Shown here: piece by piece, positions 35,988 through 44,365 of the stretch | Layout of the letters: each line of letters opens with the position of its first letter | Numbering within the stretch: position 1 is the stretch's first letter | Assembly (NCBI RefSeq): GCF_001422365.1 | Contig: NZ_LMMT01000036.1 | Span: 357,848 to 421,847, forward strand | Origin: Pseudorhodoferax sp. Leaf265 | GTDB lineage: Bacteria > Pseudomonadota > Gammaproteobacteria > Burkholderiales > Burkholderiaceae_C | Direction of reading: 5' to 3' | DNA length: 64,000 nt | Translations under genes and position numbers: made by a program | Notes under the pieces: model-generated | Database searches by the model: none | Told to the model about the DNA's origin: nothing | What the model saw: the letters and a program-made list of their open reading frames with translations, nothing else

Positions 35988-37389
35988 GCGGGCGCGCGCC
36001 CCGGCGCAGGACCGCCCGCAAGGCGGGCGCGAAGCGCGGATCGAGCACTGCCCCCACATTGAAGCGCGACCAGGGCGACACGGCCTCGGGGTCGACGCTG
36101 AAGATGCGGCCCGGGGCCATCATCACCTGGCGTTCGAGCATCGCCTGCGCCAGCGCCAACGCATCGGGCGCGCCGGGCAGCCGCGCCCACAGGAACAGCG
36201 AGGCCGGCGTCTGCGCGAACAGCTCGGCGCCCAAGCCCTGCAGCAGTTCCTGCGCGCGCAGCGTGGCCTCGGTGACACGCCGGCGCAGGTGGGCCAGATG
36301 GGCCTGGTACTGGCGTTCGCCCAGCAGCGTCTCCACCGTGCGCTCGCAGTACTCCGAGCTGCTCACGTGCACCAGCGCCTTGAGGTCCGCCAGGTCGCTG
36401 GCCAGGTCGGCGCTGCAGGCGATGAAGCCCACGCGCAGCGCGGCCGACAGCGACTTGGAGAAGCTGCCCACATAGAGCGTGCGTTCCAGCCCATCCAGCG
36501 CCGCGAGCCGCGTGGACTGCGGTGGCTTGAAATCGGCCAGCGGGTCGTTCTCCACGATGAGCAGGTTGTGCTGGCGCGCCAGCGCGAGCACGCGCTGCGC
36601 GACCGCGGGCGCCAGGTCCGAGCCCGTGGGGTTGTGCGCCAGCGATTGCGTGAAGAACACGCGCGGCCGGTGGCGCAGCAGCAGTTGCTCCAGCGCCTGC
36701 GGATCGGGACCATCGGGCGTGCGCGGCACGCCCACCGTGCGCGCACCGGCCAGGTGCAGCTTGCCGAACAGCGGGTAGTAGCCCGGATCGTCCGCCAGCA
36801 CCACGGCACCGGGCGGCACGAAGTAGCGCACGATGATGTCCATGGCCTCGTTGGCGCCGTGCGTGAGCACGGTCTGCCGCGTGCCGGCGGCGATGCCGAA
36901 GTCCGCCAGCCGGCGCACCAGGCGCTGGCGCAGCGGCTCGTAGCCGAAGCGGTTGCCGTAACGGAACAAGGTGCCCAGGCCGCCGCGCGCCACCTTGTGG
37001 TGGTGCCGGTCCAGCCGCGCGCCGGCCAGCCATTCGATGGGCGGGAAGCCATCGCCCACGTTGAGCTGGCCAGGTTCCTCGCGCAGCTGGTTGCGCATGA
37101 GCCAGACGATGCCCATGGCCCGCCCCAGCGAGCCTGCGTCGTCCTCGGCCGCCGCGGCCGAGGCGCGCGTCGGCACCTTGACGAAGAAGCCCGCGCCGCG
37201 GCGCGGCTCGACCAGGCCGCGCGCGACCAGCAGCTCGAAGGCGGCCACCACGGTGTTCTTGCCCAGCCCGCGCTGGCCGGCCAATGCGCGCAGCGAGGGC
37301 AGCTTGTCGCCGGCACGGAAGGCGCCTTCCAGGATCTGGCGCTCCAGCGCGTCGGCCAGCTGGACGAAGATGGATTCGGTGGGTGGCAT
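35971..37389 (-). CDS. MocR/PdxR-type regulator (GntR HTH fused to aminotransferase fold)
   Basis: 472 aa. The N-terminal GntR winged helix, [48 protein letters not shown], covers about residues 7-54. The rest is a class I aminotransferase-like domain with the PLP lysine in [16 protein letters not shown]. MocR proteins use PLP or an amino-acid adduct as the signal and often activate a divergent gene. Here the divergent gene is the HMG-CoA reductase, and the dyad between them recurs before the Liv operon. Confidence 0.93.
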   Translation of the reverse strand: MPPTESIFVQLADALERQILEGAFRAGDKLPSLRALAGQRGLGKNTVVAAFELLVARGLVEPRRGAGFFVKVPTRASAAAAEDDAGSLGRAMGIVWLMRNQLREEPGQLNVGDGFPPIEWLAGARLDRHHHKVARGGLGTLFRYGNRFGYEPLRQRLVRRLADFGIAAGTRQTVLTHGANEAMDIIVRYFVPPGAVVLADDPGYYPLFGKLHLAGARTVGVPRTPDGPDPQALEQLLLRHRPRVFFTQSLAHNPTGSDLAPAVAQRVLALARQHNLLIVENDPLADFKPPQSTRLAALDGLERTLYVGSFSKSLSAALRVGFIACSADLASDLADLKALVHVSSSEYCERTVETLLGERQYQAHLAHLRRRVTEATLRAQELLQGLGAELFAQTPASLFLWARLPGAPDALALAQAMLERQVMMAPGRIFSVDPEAVSPWSRFNVGAVLDPRFAPALRAVLRRGARPLSAAS

Positions 37390-37411
37390 GGGGCTCAGCT
37401 GTTCCGCCGAA

Positions 37412-37435
37412 CTGTACCTGTGCGTGCGGGTACAG
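37412..37435. promoter_or_regulatory. Probable MocR operator between regulator and HMG-CoA reductase
   Basis: CTGTAC, 12 bases, then GTACAG form a 24-bp dyad, 22 bp from the MocR start and 44 bp from the reductase start. The left arm AACTGTACC (37410-37418) is identical to that of the site at 27826-27834 and the spacing is the same. MocR/PdxR operators of other species have similar CTGTAY half-sites, as far as I recall. Confidence 0.75.
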
Positions 37436-37479
37436 CCGACCCAGAATGCCGCGACACCAACACCACCGGAGACGACACC

Positions 37480-38769
37480 ATGGGCAGCGATTCGCGCCTT
37501 CCGAACTTCCGCGCGCTGAGCCCGGCGCAGCGGCTGGACCACATCGCCCAGGCCGCGGGCCTCGGTGCAGAGGAGCGTGCGCTGCTGGAGCAGCCCGGCG
37601 CGCTGCGGCTGGAGCTGGCCGACGGCATGATCGAGAACGTGATCGGCCGCTTCGAGCTGCCGCTGGCCGTGGCCGGCAACTTCCAGGTCAACGGCCGCGA
37701 CGTGCTGGTGCCCATGGTGGTGGAGGAGCCCTCGGTGGTCGCCGCGGCCTCGTTCATGGCCAAGCTGGCGCGCGAGGGCGGCGGCTTCGAGACCTCGAGC
37801 AGCCTGCCGCTGATGCGTGCGCAGGTGCAGGTGCTGGGCATCAGCGACCCGCAGGGCGCGCGCCAGGCCCTGCTGCGCCGCCGCGACGAGATCCTGGCCA
37901 CGGCCAATGCGCGCGACGCCGTGCTGGTCAAGCTGGGCGGCGGTTGCCGCGACATCGAGATCCAGGTCTTCCCCGACACGCCGCGCGGCCCCATGCTGGT
38001 GCTGCACCTGATCGTGGACGTGCGCGATGCCATGGGCGCCAACACCGTCAACACCATGGCCGAGGCGGTGGCGCCGCAGGTCGAGCAGATCACGGGCGGG
38101 CGCGTGCGGCTGCGCATCCTGTCCAACCTGGCGGACCTGCGGCTGGCGCGCGCGCGCGTGGTGCTGACGCCCGCGACGCTGACCACACCCGAGCGCCGCG
38201 GCGAGGACATCATCGAAGGTATCCTGGACGCCTACGTGTTCGCCGCCTTCGACCCCTACCGTGCGGCCACGCACAACAAGGGCATCATGAACGGCATCGA
38301 CCCCGTGGTGGTGGTCACCGGCAACGACTGGCGCGCGGTGGAGGCCGGCGCCCATGCCTACGCGGCCCGCGGCGGCCGCTACACCTCGCTGACCTGCTGG
38401 GAGAAGGATGCGGCCGGCCGCCTGGTCGGCAGCATCGAGATGCCGATGCCGCTGGGCCTGGTCGGCGGCGCCACCAAGACGCACCCGCTGGCGCGGCTCG
38501 CGCTCAAGATCATGGGCGTGCAATCGGCCCAGGAGCTGGCCGAGATCACCGTGGCCGTGGGCCTGGCGCAAAACCTGGGCGCGCTGCGCGCACTGGCCAC
38601 CGAAGGCATCCAGCGCGGCCACATGGCGCTGCATGCGCGCAACATCGCGCTGGTGGCCGGCGCGACGCGCGCGCAGGTCGACACCATTGCCGCGCGCATG
38701 GTGGCCGAGGGCGACGTGCGCGTGGACCGCGCCGCGGCGCTGCTCCAGGAGCTGGGCGGCGACGCCTGA
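37480..38769 (+). CDS. mvaA: Hydroxymethylglutaryl-CoA reductase, degradative (class II)
   Basis: 429 aa. It matches the class II enzyme of Pseudomonas mevalonii, which oxidises mevalonate and CoA to HMG-CoA with NAD+ when cells grow on mevalonate. The four known catalytic residues fall at the same numbers: E83 (VVEEPSVV), K267 (THNKGIMNG), D283 (TGNDWR) and H381 ([10 protein letters not shown]). The substrate motif ENVIG is at residues 52-56. No HMG-CoA lyase or mevalonate pathway kinase is near. Divergent placement from the MocR gene suggests inducible catabolism rather than isoprenoid synthesis. Confidence 0.95.
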   Translation: MGSDSRLPNFRALSPAQRLDHIAQAAGLGAEERALLEQPGALRLELADGMIENVIGRFELPLAVAGNFQVNGRDVLVPMVVEEPSVVAAASFMAKLAREGGGFETSSSLPLMRAQVQVLGISDPQGARQALLRRRDEILATANARDAVLVKLGGGCRDIEIQVFPDTPRGPMLVLHLIVDVRDAMGANTVNTMAEAVAPQVEQITGGRVRLRILSNLADLRLARARVVLTPATLTTPERRGEDIIEGILDAYVFAAFDPYRAATHNKGIMNGIDPVVVVTGNDWRAVEAGAHAYAARGGRYTSLTCWEKDAAGRLVGSIEMPMPLGLVGGATKTHPLARLALKIMGVQSAQELAEITVAVGLAQNLGALRALATEGIQRGHMALHARNIALVAGATRAQVDTIAARMVAEGDVRVDRAAALLQELGGDA

Positions 38770-38807
38770 CTCAAGACTGCGCCGCGCGCGCCGATAAGCC
38801 GGGGACC

Positions 38808-39326
38808 ATGCGCTTTCTGTCGTCGATCCCCCTGCTCCTGGCCTGCAGCTGCGCCGCGGCGGCCGAATGGACCGAACTGCCGCTGCCCGCCAGCAGCGGC
38901 ATGTCGGTCTACCAGGAGCCCGGCACCGAGCGCTCGCGCCACAACCAGTTCGTCGGCAGCTTCCTGGCCAATCCGCGCCAGTCCTGGTTCCTGGTCGACT
39001 ACGCCGTGCCGCACCGCTGGGGGGTCCACACGGTGCGCTCGTTCAAGCAGTGGCTGGAGTTCGACTGCCAGGACTTTCGCGTGCGCGTGATGGCCCGGCT
39101 CTACTACGAAGGCCCCATGGGCCAAGGGCGGGTGCTCGTCAGCGAGCGCGCATCGCCGAACTTCGTGTCCATCGTGCCCGGCGATCCCGAAGAGGCCATG
39201 CACCACGCGGCCTGCGCCTACCTCAAGAAGGACCAGCAGGTGGCGGCGGTGCCGGCCGAGCCGGCGGTCACGCCGCCGCCGGCACAGCCCCAGCCCGTCC
39301 ACACGCCGCTGGAGCCCGCGCGCTGA
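38808..39326 (+). CDS. Secreted protein, possibly surface-adhesin E-like domain
   Basis: 172 aa. A signal peptide (MRFLSSIPLLLACSCAAAA) is followed by a small beta-rich domain with paired cysteines (C in EFDCQDF and in HHAACAYL). A proline/alanine-rich tail ends the protein. The tryptophan-starting core (AEWTELPL, QSWFLVDYA, FDCQDFRVRVMARLYYEG) is like the small secreted domains called surface-adhesin E, but I am not certain. It follows mvaA by 38 bp on the same strand; a functional link is not evident. Confidence 0.7.
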   Translation: MRFLSSIPLLLACSCAAAAEWTELPLPASSGMSVYQEPGTERSRHNQFVGSFLANPRQSWFLVDYAVPHRWGVHTVRSFKQWLEFDCQDFRVRVMARLYYEGPMGQGRVLVSERASPNFVSIVPGDPEEAMHHAACAYLKKDQQVAAVPAEPAVTPPPAQPQPVHTPLEPAR

Positions 39327-39329
39327 AGC

Positions 39330-40643
39330 TCAGGGCGCGCCCAGGGCCGTCAACACGGCCACGCTCATGGCCTGCACGCCAGTCTTGATGGAAGGCTCGG
39401 GCACGGGCGCGAAGAACGGCGAGTGGTTGAACGGCAGCGGCTTGCCACCCGGCTTCATGGCGGCCGCCACGTCCTCGGGCGCCGACACGCCGACGAAGAA
39501 CATCATGCCGGGCACGCCTGCGTTCAGGAACTCCGAGAAGTCCTCGCTGGCCGTGATCGGCGGCACCTGCGCGATCTGCGCGCCGGGCAGCGCGGCCTTG
39601 AGCGCGGCCGTGGTGCGCTCGACCACCTTGGCGTCGTTGACGATGGCCGCACCGCCGGGCACCAGCTCCACCTGCGGCTCGGGCGCGCCGCCCATGGCCG
39701 CGGCCGCCAGCGCCGTGCGGCGGATGCCGGCCAGCAGCTTCTCGCGCACCTGCGGCTGGTAGGAGCGGATGGTGCCGCGCAGCACCACGGTGTCGGGAAT
39801 GATGTTGCCCACCGTGCCGCCCTGGATGGCGCCGATGGTCACCACGCCGAACTCGGCCGGGTCCTTCTCGCGGCTGACCACGGTCTGCACGTCGGTGATG
39901 AAGCGCGCCGCGATGGTGATCGGGTCGATGGTCTTGTCGGGCGCTGAACCGTGGCCGCCGCGGCCCTTGAAGGTGATCTCCAGCGCGTCGGAATTGGAAC
40001 TGGTCGGCCCGGCGCGGTAGCCGACGAAGCCGTAGGGCGAGGGCGAGCTGTGCAGCGCGAACGCGAAATCGGGCTTGGGAAAGCGCGTGAACAGGCCGTC
40101 GGCCAGCATGGCCTTGGCGCCCGAGACAGTCTCCTCGGCCGGCTGGGCGACGAACATCAGCGTGCCCTTCCACTGGCTCTTGAGCGCCACCAGCGTGCGC
40201 GCCGCGCCGACCCAGCTGGCCATGTGCAGGTCGTGCGCGCAGCTGTGCGCGACGAAGGTCTCGCGGCCCGCGTACTGGGCCTTCACCTTGCTCGCGTAGG
40301 GCAGGCCGGTCTTCTCCTCCATGGGCAGCGCGTCGAGTTCGGTGCGCACCAGCACCGTGGGGCCGGCACCGTTGCGCAGCAGCGCCACCACGCCGGTGCC
40401 GCCGATCTTCTCGGACACCTCGAAGCCCAGCTTGCGCATCTCCTCGGCCATCTTCGCGGCCGTGCGCACCTCCAGGAAGGCCAGTTCGGGGTTGGCGTGC
40501 AGGTCCTTGTAGAGCGCTTCGAGCGCGCCGTACATGCCGTTGACGAGCGGCGCGACCTGCTGCTGCGTCTGCGCCGTGGCGCAGGTGGCGGCCAGGCCCA
40601 GCAGGCCGGCCAGCACGGTCAGGCGGAGGGAGGGTCGGGACAT
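39330..40643 (-). CDS. Secreted M20-family amidohydrolase
   Basis: 437 aa with signal peptide MSRPSLRLTVLAGLLGLAATCATAQ, hence periplasmic. The M20D metal site is visible: HSCAHDLHMASW (Cys and His ligands), AQPAEETVSGAKAML (catalytic Glu), and a C-terminal His in LPFNHSPFF. The dimerisation domain contains FKGRGGHGSAP. These enzymes remove acyl groups from N-acyl amino acids. It follows the thiolase gene by 22 bp on the same strand and converges on the adhesin-like gene. Confidence 0.93.
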   Translation of the reverse strand: MSRPSLRLTVLAGLLGLAATCATAQTQQQVAPLVNGMYGALEALYKDLHANPELAFLEVRTAAKMAEEMRKLGFEVSEKIGGTGVVALLRNGAGPTVLVRTELDALPMEEKTGLPYASKVKAQYAGRETFVAHSCAHDLHMASWVGAARTLVALKSQWKGTLMFVAQPAEETVSGAKAMLADGLFTRFPKPDFAFALHSSPSPYGFVGYRAGPTSSNSDALEITFKGRGGHGSAPDKTIDPITIAARFITDVQTVVSREKDPAEFGVVTIGAIQGGTVGNIIPDTVVLRGTIRSYQPQVREKLLAGIRRTALAAAAMGGAPEPQVELVPGGAAIVNDAKVVERTTAALKAALPGAQIAQVPPITASEDFSEFLNAGVPGMMFFVGVSAPEDVAAAMKPGGKPLPFNHSPFFAPVPEPSIKTGVQAMSVAVLTALGAP

Positions 40644-40665
40644 CTTGTTGTTCCTTCTTCGGTTG

Positions 40666-41871
40666 TCAAACACGTTCGAGCACGACGGCGATGCCCTGGC
40701 CCACGCCGATGCACATGGTGCACAGCGCGTAGCGGCCACCGCTCCTGTGCAGCTGGTTCACGGCCGTGGTGGCCAGGCGCGCGCCGCTGGCGCCCAGCGG
40801 ATGGCCCAGCGCGATGGCCCCGCCGTTGGGGTTCACGCGCGGGTCGTCGTCGGCGATGCCGAGTGCACGCAGCACCGCCAGGCCCTGGGCCGCAAAGGCC
40901 TCGTTGAGTTCGATCACGTCCAGCTGCGCGAGGGTGATGCCAGTCAGTGCCAGCACCTTCTGCGTGGCCGGTGCCGGGCCGATGCCCATCACGCGCGGCG
41001 CCACACCGGCCGTGGCCATGCCGACCACGCGGGCCCTGGGCGTGAGGCCATGGACGGCCGCGCTCTTCTCGTCGGCCAGCAGCAGTGCGCAGGCGCCATC
41101 GTTGACGCCACTGGCGTTGCCGGCCGTCACGCTGCCATCCGGCCGCACCACGCCCTTGAGCTTGGCCAGCGCCTCCAGGCTGGTCTCGCGCGGGTGCTCG
41201 TCTTTGGTCACGGCGATGGCATCGCCCTTCCTCTGCGGGATCAGCACGGGCGTGAGTTCGGCATCGAAGAAGCCGGACTTCTGCGCCGCCACGGCCTTCT
41301 GCTGGCTGGCCAGCGCCATGCGGTCCTGCGCCTCGCGGCCGATCTTGTGCTCCACGGCCACGTTCTCGGCGGTCTCGGGCATGGAGTCCACGCCGTAGAG
41401 TTCCTTCATGCGCTGGTTGACGAAGCGCCAGCCGATGGTGGTGTCGTGGACCGCATTGGCGCGGCTGAACGCGCTCTCGGCCTTCGGCATCACGAAGGGC
41501 GCGCGGCTCATGCTTTCCACACCACCGGCCAGCATCAGGCCGGCCTCGCCCGCACGAATCGCGCGGGCCGCGCTGCCCACGGCGTCCAGGCCGGAGCCGC
41601 AGAGCCGGTTGATGGTGGCGCCAGGCACCTCGATGGGCAGGCCCGCCAGCAGTGCCGACATGCGCGCCACGTTGCGGTTGTCCTCGCCAGCCTGGTTGGC
41701 GCAGCCGTACAGCACGTCGGCCAGCGCCTGCCAGTCGACCTTCGGGTTGCGCACCATGAGCGCCTTGATCGGCACCGCGCCGAGGTCGTCGGCGCGCACG
41801 CCGGCCAGGGCACCGCCGTAGCGGCCGAAGGGGGTGCGGATGGCATCGCAGATGAAGGCCTGGCGGCTCAC
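40666..41871 (-). CDS. pcaF: 3-oxoadipyl-CoA thiolase / acetyl-CoA acyltransferase
   Basis: 401-aa thiolase. The opening SRQAFICDAIRTPFGRYGG is that of PcaF, which cleaves 3-oxoadipyl-CoA to succinyl-CoA and acetyl-CoA. The nucleophilic Cys is in NRLCGSGLDAVGSAAR, with NGGAIALGHPLGASGAR and CTMCIGVGQG at the C-terminus supplying the His and second Cys. The start is GTG 41871, chosen for the strong GAGGAG ribosome binding site 7 bp upstream. No other beta-ketoadipate genes are present, so broader acetoacetyl/acyl-CoA use is possible. Confidence 0.92.
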   Translation of the reverse strand: MSRQAFICDAIRTPFGRYGGALAGVRADDLGAVPIKALMVRNPKVDWQALADVLYGCANQAGEDNRNVARMSALLAGLPIEVPGATINRLCGSGLDAVGSAARAIRAGEAGLMLAGGVESMSRAPFVMPKAESAFSRANAVHDTTIGWRFVNQRMKELYGVDSMPETAENVAVEHKIGREAQDRMALASQQKAVAAQKSGFFDAELTPVLIPQRKGDAIAVTKDEHPRETSLEALAKLKGVVRPDGSVTAGNASGVNDGACALLLADEKSAAVHGLTPRARVVGMATAGVAPRVMGIGPAPATQKVLALTGITLAQLDVIELNEAFAAQGLAVLRALGIADDDPRVNPNGGAIALGHPLGASGARLATTAVNQLHRSGGRYALCTMCIGVGQGIAVVLERV

Positions 41872-41956
41872 GGTGGTCTCCTCGGCAAAGGGGGGGTTGC
41901 GGGTCATTCTAGGCACGCCCCTCCTGCGGGAAGACCCGCATGCTAGGCTCGCCCGC

Positions 41957-42391
41957 ATGTTCAATCCCTCGCAAGCGGACGTGCGCCGCTTCTTCTGCGG
42001 CGCGCACGCCAAGGCGCTCGCCGGCCAGCCCATGGAGGCCATCGAAACCCTGGCCAGCCAGTGGATCGCCGAGCACCCCGAATACCACGCCGACCTGCTT
42101 GACGCCGACGCCGCGGTGGCCCGCGTCTACGACGGCGCCGATGGGCAGCAGAACCCGTTCCTGCACCTCTCCATGCACCTGTCGATCAGCGAGCAATGCT
42201 CGATCGACCAGCCACGCGGCATCCGCCAGGCCGTGGAGCTGCTCGAGCGCCGACGCCAGTCGCTGCACGACGCCCACCACGAGGTCATGGAATGCCTGGG
42301 CCGCATGATGTGGGAGAGCCAGCGCGCCGGCCGGCCGCCCGATGGCCAGGCCTACATCGACTGCGTGCAGCGCCGCGCCACGCAGGACTGA
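41957..42391 (+). CDS. DUF1841 family protein
   Basis: 144-aa soluble protein starting MFNPSQADVRRFFCGAHAKALAG and containing EHPEYHADLLDADAA and NPFLHLSMHLSISEQCSIDQP, the conserved core of DUF1841. It is rich in His and acidic residues, but no catalytic site is established. It is widespread in betaproteobacteria as a single gene, and is divergent from the thiolase gene here with 85 bp between starts. Confidence 0.9.
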   Translation: MFNPSQADVRRFFCGAHAKALAGQPMEAIETLASQWIAEHPEYHADLLDADAAVARVYDGADGQQNPFLHLSMHLSISEQCSIDQPRGIRQAVELLERRRQSLHDAHHEVMECLGRMMWESQRAGRPPDGQAYIDCVQRRATQD

Positions 42392-42455
42392 CCAGGCGCA
42401 TCCGCTGCCAGGCGTCCGTCGCGGCCAGCGGTAGCCCGCCGCACCGACTGCGCAG

Positions 42456-43124
42456 TCAGCGCGCCGGGCGCGCCTGCCGCCCTCGACCTGGCGCCGCCGT
42501 GGCAGGCGCCATCTGGCTGCGCAGGAAGCCGATCATGAGGGAGGCAGCCGTCTGCGCATCGTCGGGCCGCCCGACGGCGCGCTGCAGCACGAGTCCGTGC
42601 GTCATCGCGGCCAGTGCATCGATCAGATCCGCAGCCGGCAGGAGCAGTTCGACCTGGAACCTGCGAACGACATCCGTGAGCAGCGCGGCCAGCGTGGCGC
42701 GGTGGGCACTCCAGATGCTTGCATAGCTGTCGCGCACGGCCTGGCTCCGCGTCGCGAGGAGTTGGAATTCCAGAGAGAGAACGACGACAGAGGGGTCTTC
42801 GTGCATGGCGGCATACAGCTCATCCAGCCGCCGCATCACGTCATCCAGCGATGTCGCCTGCCGGAAGATCTCCGACAGCGCCGCGAGTTCGTCGTGCATG
42901 TGCAGCTGCATCAGCTCGATGAGGATTTCTTCCTTGGAGGAGAAGTTCGAGTAGACGGCGCCCTTGGTGTAGCCCGCGCGCTCGGCGATGAGGTCCAGCG
43001 AGGCGGCGCCCAGACCGACCTCGACCATCACGCCGCGCGCGGCCGCCAACAGGCTTTCGCGCGTGCGGACCCGGCTCTCGGCCCTTGTCAGGCGCGGCTT
43101 GCGAGATTGGGCAACTGGCTTCAT
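42456..43124 (-). CDS. TetR-family regulator
   Basis: 222 aa. A basic N-terminus precedes the TetR HTH, GAASLDLIAERAGYTKGAVYSNFSSKEEIL (about residues 38-67). The C-terminal ligand domain cannot be assigned to a subgroup. It is divergent from the SDR gene; the promoter of that gene overlaps a dyad (43211-43248). The regulator therefore most likely represses the SDR and hydrolase genes and perhaps itself. Confidence 0.92.
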   Translation of the reverse strand: MKPVAQSRKPRLTRAESRVRTRESLLAAARGVMVEVGLGAASLDLIAERAGYTKGAVYSNFSSKEEILIELMQLHMHDELAALSEIFRQATSLDDVMRRLDELYAAMHEDPSVVVLSLEFQLLATRSQAVRDSYASIWSAHRATLAALLTDVVRRFQVELLLPAADLIDALAAMTHGLVLQRAVGRPDDAQTAASLMIGFLRSQMAPATAAPGRGRQARPAR

Positions 43125-43205
43125 GGCTTCTTCATAGACATCAAGTGGGCATTGTCCGCGCCGCACCGCCCTAGGGGCCCCAGGTGCGGACTTCGGCAAG
43201 CGCGC

Positions 43206-43248
43206 GCTTGACAAAATACCAATTGGAATTACGATACCAGTCAGTATT
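43206..43248 (+). promoter_or_regulatory. Promoter and TetR operator before the SDR gene
   Basis: TTGACA (43206-43211) and TACGAT (43228-43233) with a 16-base spacer form a good sigma-70 promoter. An imperfect dyad ATACCAGTCAGTAT (43232-43245) and an outer inverted pair AAAATAC/GTATTTT (43211-43217, 43242-43248) overlap and follow it, as expected for a repressor site. Confidence 0.6.
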
Positions 43249-43306
43249 TTAAATCAGATTCTTCTCTTGCACCATCCCTGGTAAGCATCCGCTGCTCATC
43301 AACACC

Positions 43307-44335
43307 ATGACCATCGCCTTCGTGACCGGCTCGACCGGTCTGCTTGGAAACAACCTCGTACGCCTGCTGCTTGCCAAGGGCTGGCACGTCAAGGCCCTGG
43401 CGCGCAGCGCAACGAAGTTCCAGGCGCAATTCGCCGACCTGCCCGCGCTGGCCATCGAGCCGATCGTGGGCGATCTGCTGGACCCGGCCACGTTTTCCCG
43501 CCACCTGCGCGGCGTGGACGTCGTGTTCCACGCAGCGGCCTATTTCCGCGAGAGCTACCAGGGCGGCGCCCATGAAGAGGCATTGATGCGCGTGAACGTG
43601 GATGGCACGCGGCAACTGCTGCTCGCCGCAGCGGCAGCCGGCGTCACGCGCGTGGTGCACACGAGTTCGATCGCCACCTTGCGCAATGCCACCGGCGTCA
43701 CGCTGCAGGAGGACGACCTCGCCGCCCCTGAAGACGCGGTGGATGCCTACTACCGCAGCAAGATCCTCTGCGACCAGGTGGTCGCGCAGTTCGCGCACGA
43801 GCATCCGTCCATGCGCGTCGCCACCGTGATCCCGGGCTGGATGCATGGTCCCGGCGATGAAGGCCCGACCTCGGCGGGCCAGTTCATCCGCGACTTTCTG
43901 TCGCGCAAGCTGCCGGGTGTTGTCGACGCGTCCTTCTCGGTGGTCGACGCGCGGGACGTCGCCCAGGTGATGCTGGCCGCTGCGCTGCAGGGCCAGGCCG
44001 GGCGTCGGTACCTGGCGGCCGGCCGCGCCATGCACATGCGCAACCTGATGGCCGCGATGGCGCAGGTCACTGGCATTCCAGCACCGATGCGCCGCCTCCC
44101 GCGCGCCTTGCTCACCGCCATCGCACTGGTCCAGGAGGCCTACGCACGCCTGACCGGCCGGCCGGTGCTGTTGAGCCTGGCCACGGTGAACAACATCGGG
44201 CGCGACCGCTCCAGGCGCTTCTCCGACCAGCGGATCCGGGAGGAGCTGGGCATCCAGTTCCGCCCGCTCGAAGACACCCTGCGGGATGCGGTGGCGTGGC
44301 ACCGGTCCCGCCTGTCCCCGCGCACGGCATCCTGA
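43307..44335 (+). CDS. NAD-dependent epimerase/dehydratase-like extended SDR
   Basis: 342 aa. The Rossmann motif FVTGSTGLLGNNL begins at residue 5, the second strand carries GDLLDP, the NAD-site motif is VVFHAAAYF, and the active-site Tyr/Lys are in YYRSK. It resembles dihydroflavonol-4-reductase-like SDRs that reduce aldehydes or ketones. It is 30 bp upstream of the secreted hydrolase and is probably its operon partner under the divergent TetR regulator. Confidence 0.92.
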   Translation: MTIAFVTGSTGLLGNNLVRLLLAKGWHVKALARSATKFQAQFADLPALAIEPIVGDLLDPATFSRHLRGVDVVFHAAAYFRESYQGGAHEEALMRVNVDGTRQLLLAAAAAGVTRVVHTSSIATLRNATGVTLQEDDLAAPEDAVDAYYRSKILCDQVVAQFAHEHPSMRVATVIPGWMHGPGDEGPTSAGQFIRDFLSRKLPGVVDASFSVVDARDVAQVMLAAALQGQAGRRYLAAGRAMHMRNLMAAMAQVTGIPAPMRRLPRALLTAIALVQEAYARLTGRPVLLSLATVNNIGRDRSRRFSDQRIREELGIQFRPLEDTLRDAVAWHRSRLSPRTAS

Positions 44336-44365
44336 CCATTCCAACATCCACCAACGAGACAGACC

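Noticed and set aside
40666..41871. Thiolase as part of a beta-ketoadipate pathway
   Set aside because: No pcaIJ, pcaB or pcaD gene is in the window; the PcaF-like sequence alone does not prove the pathway here.
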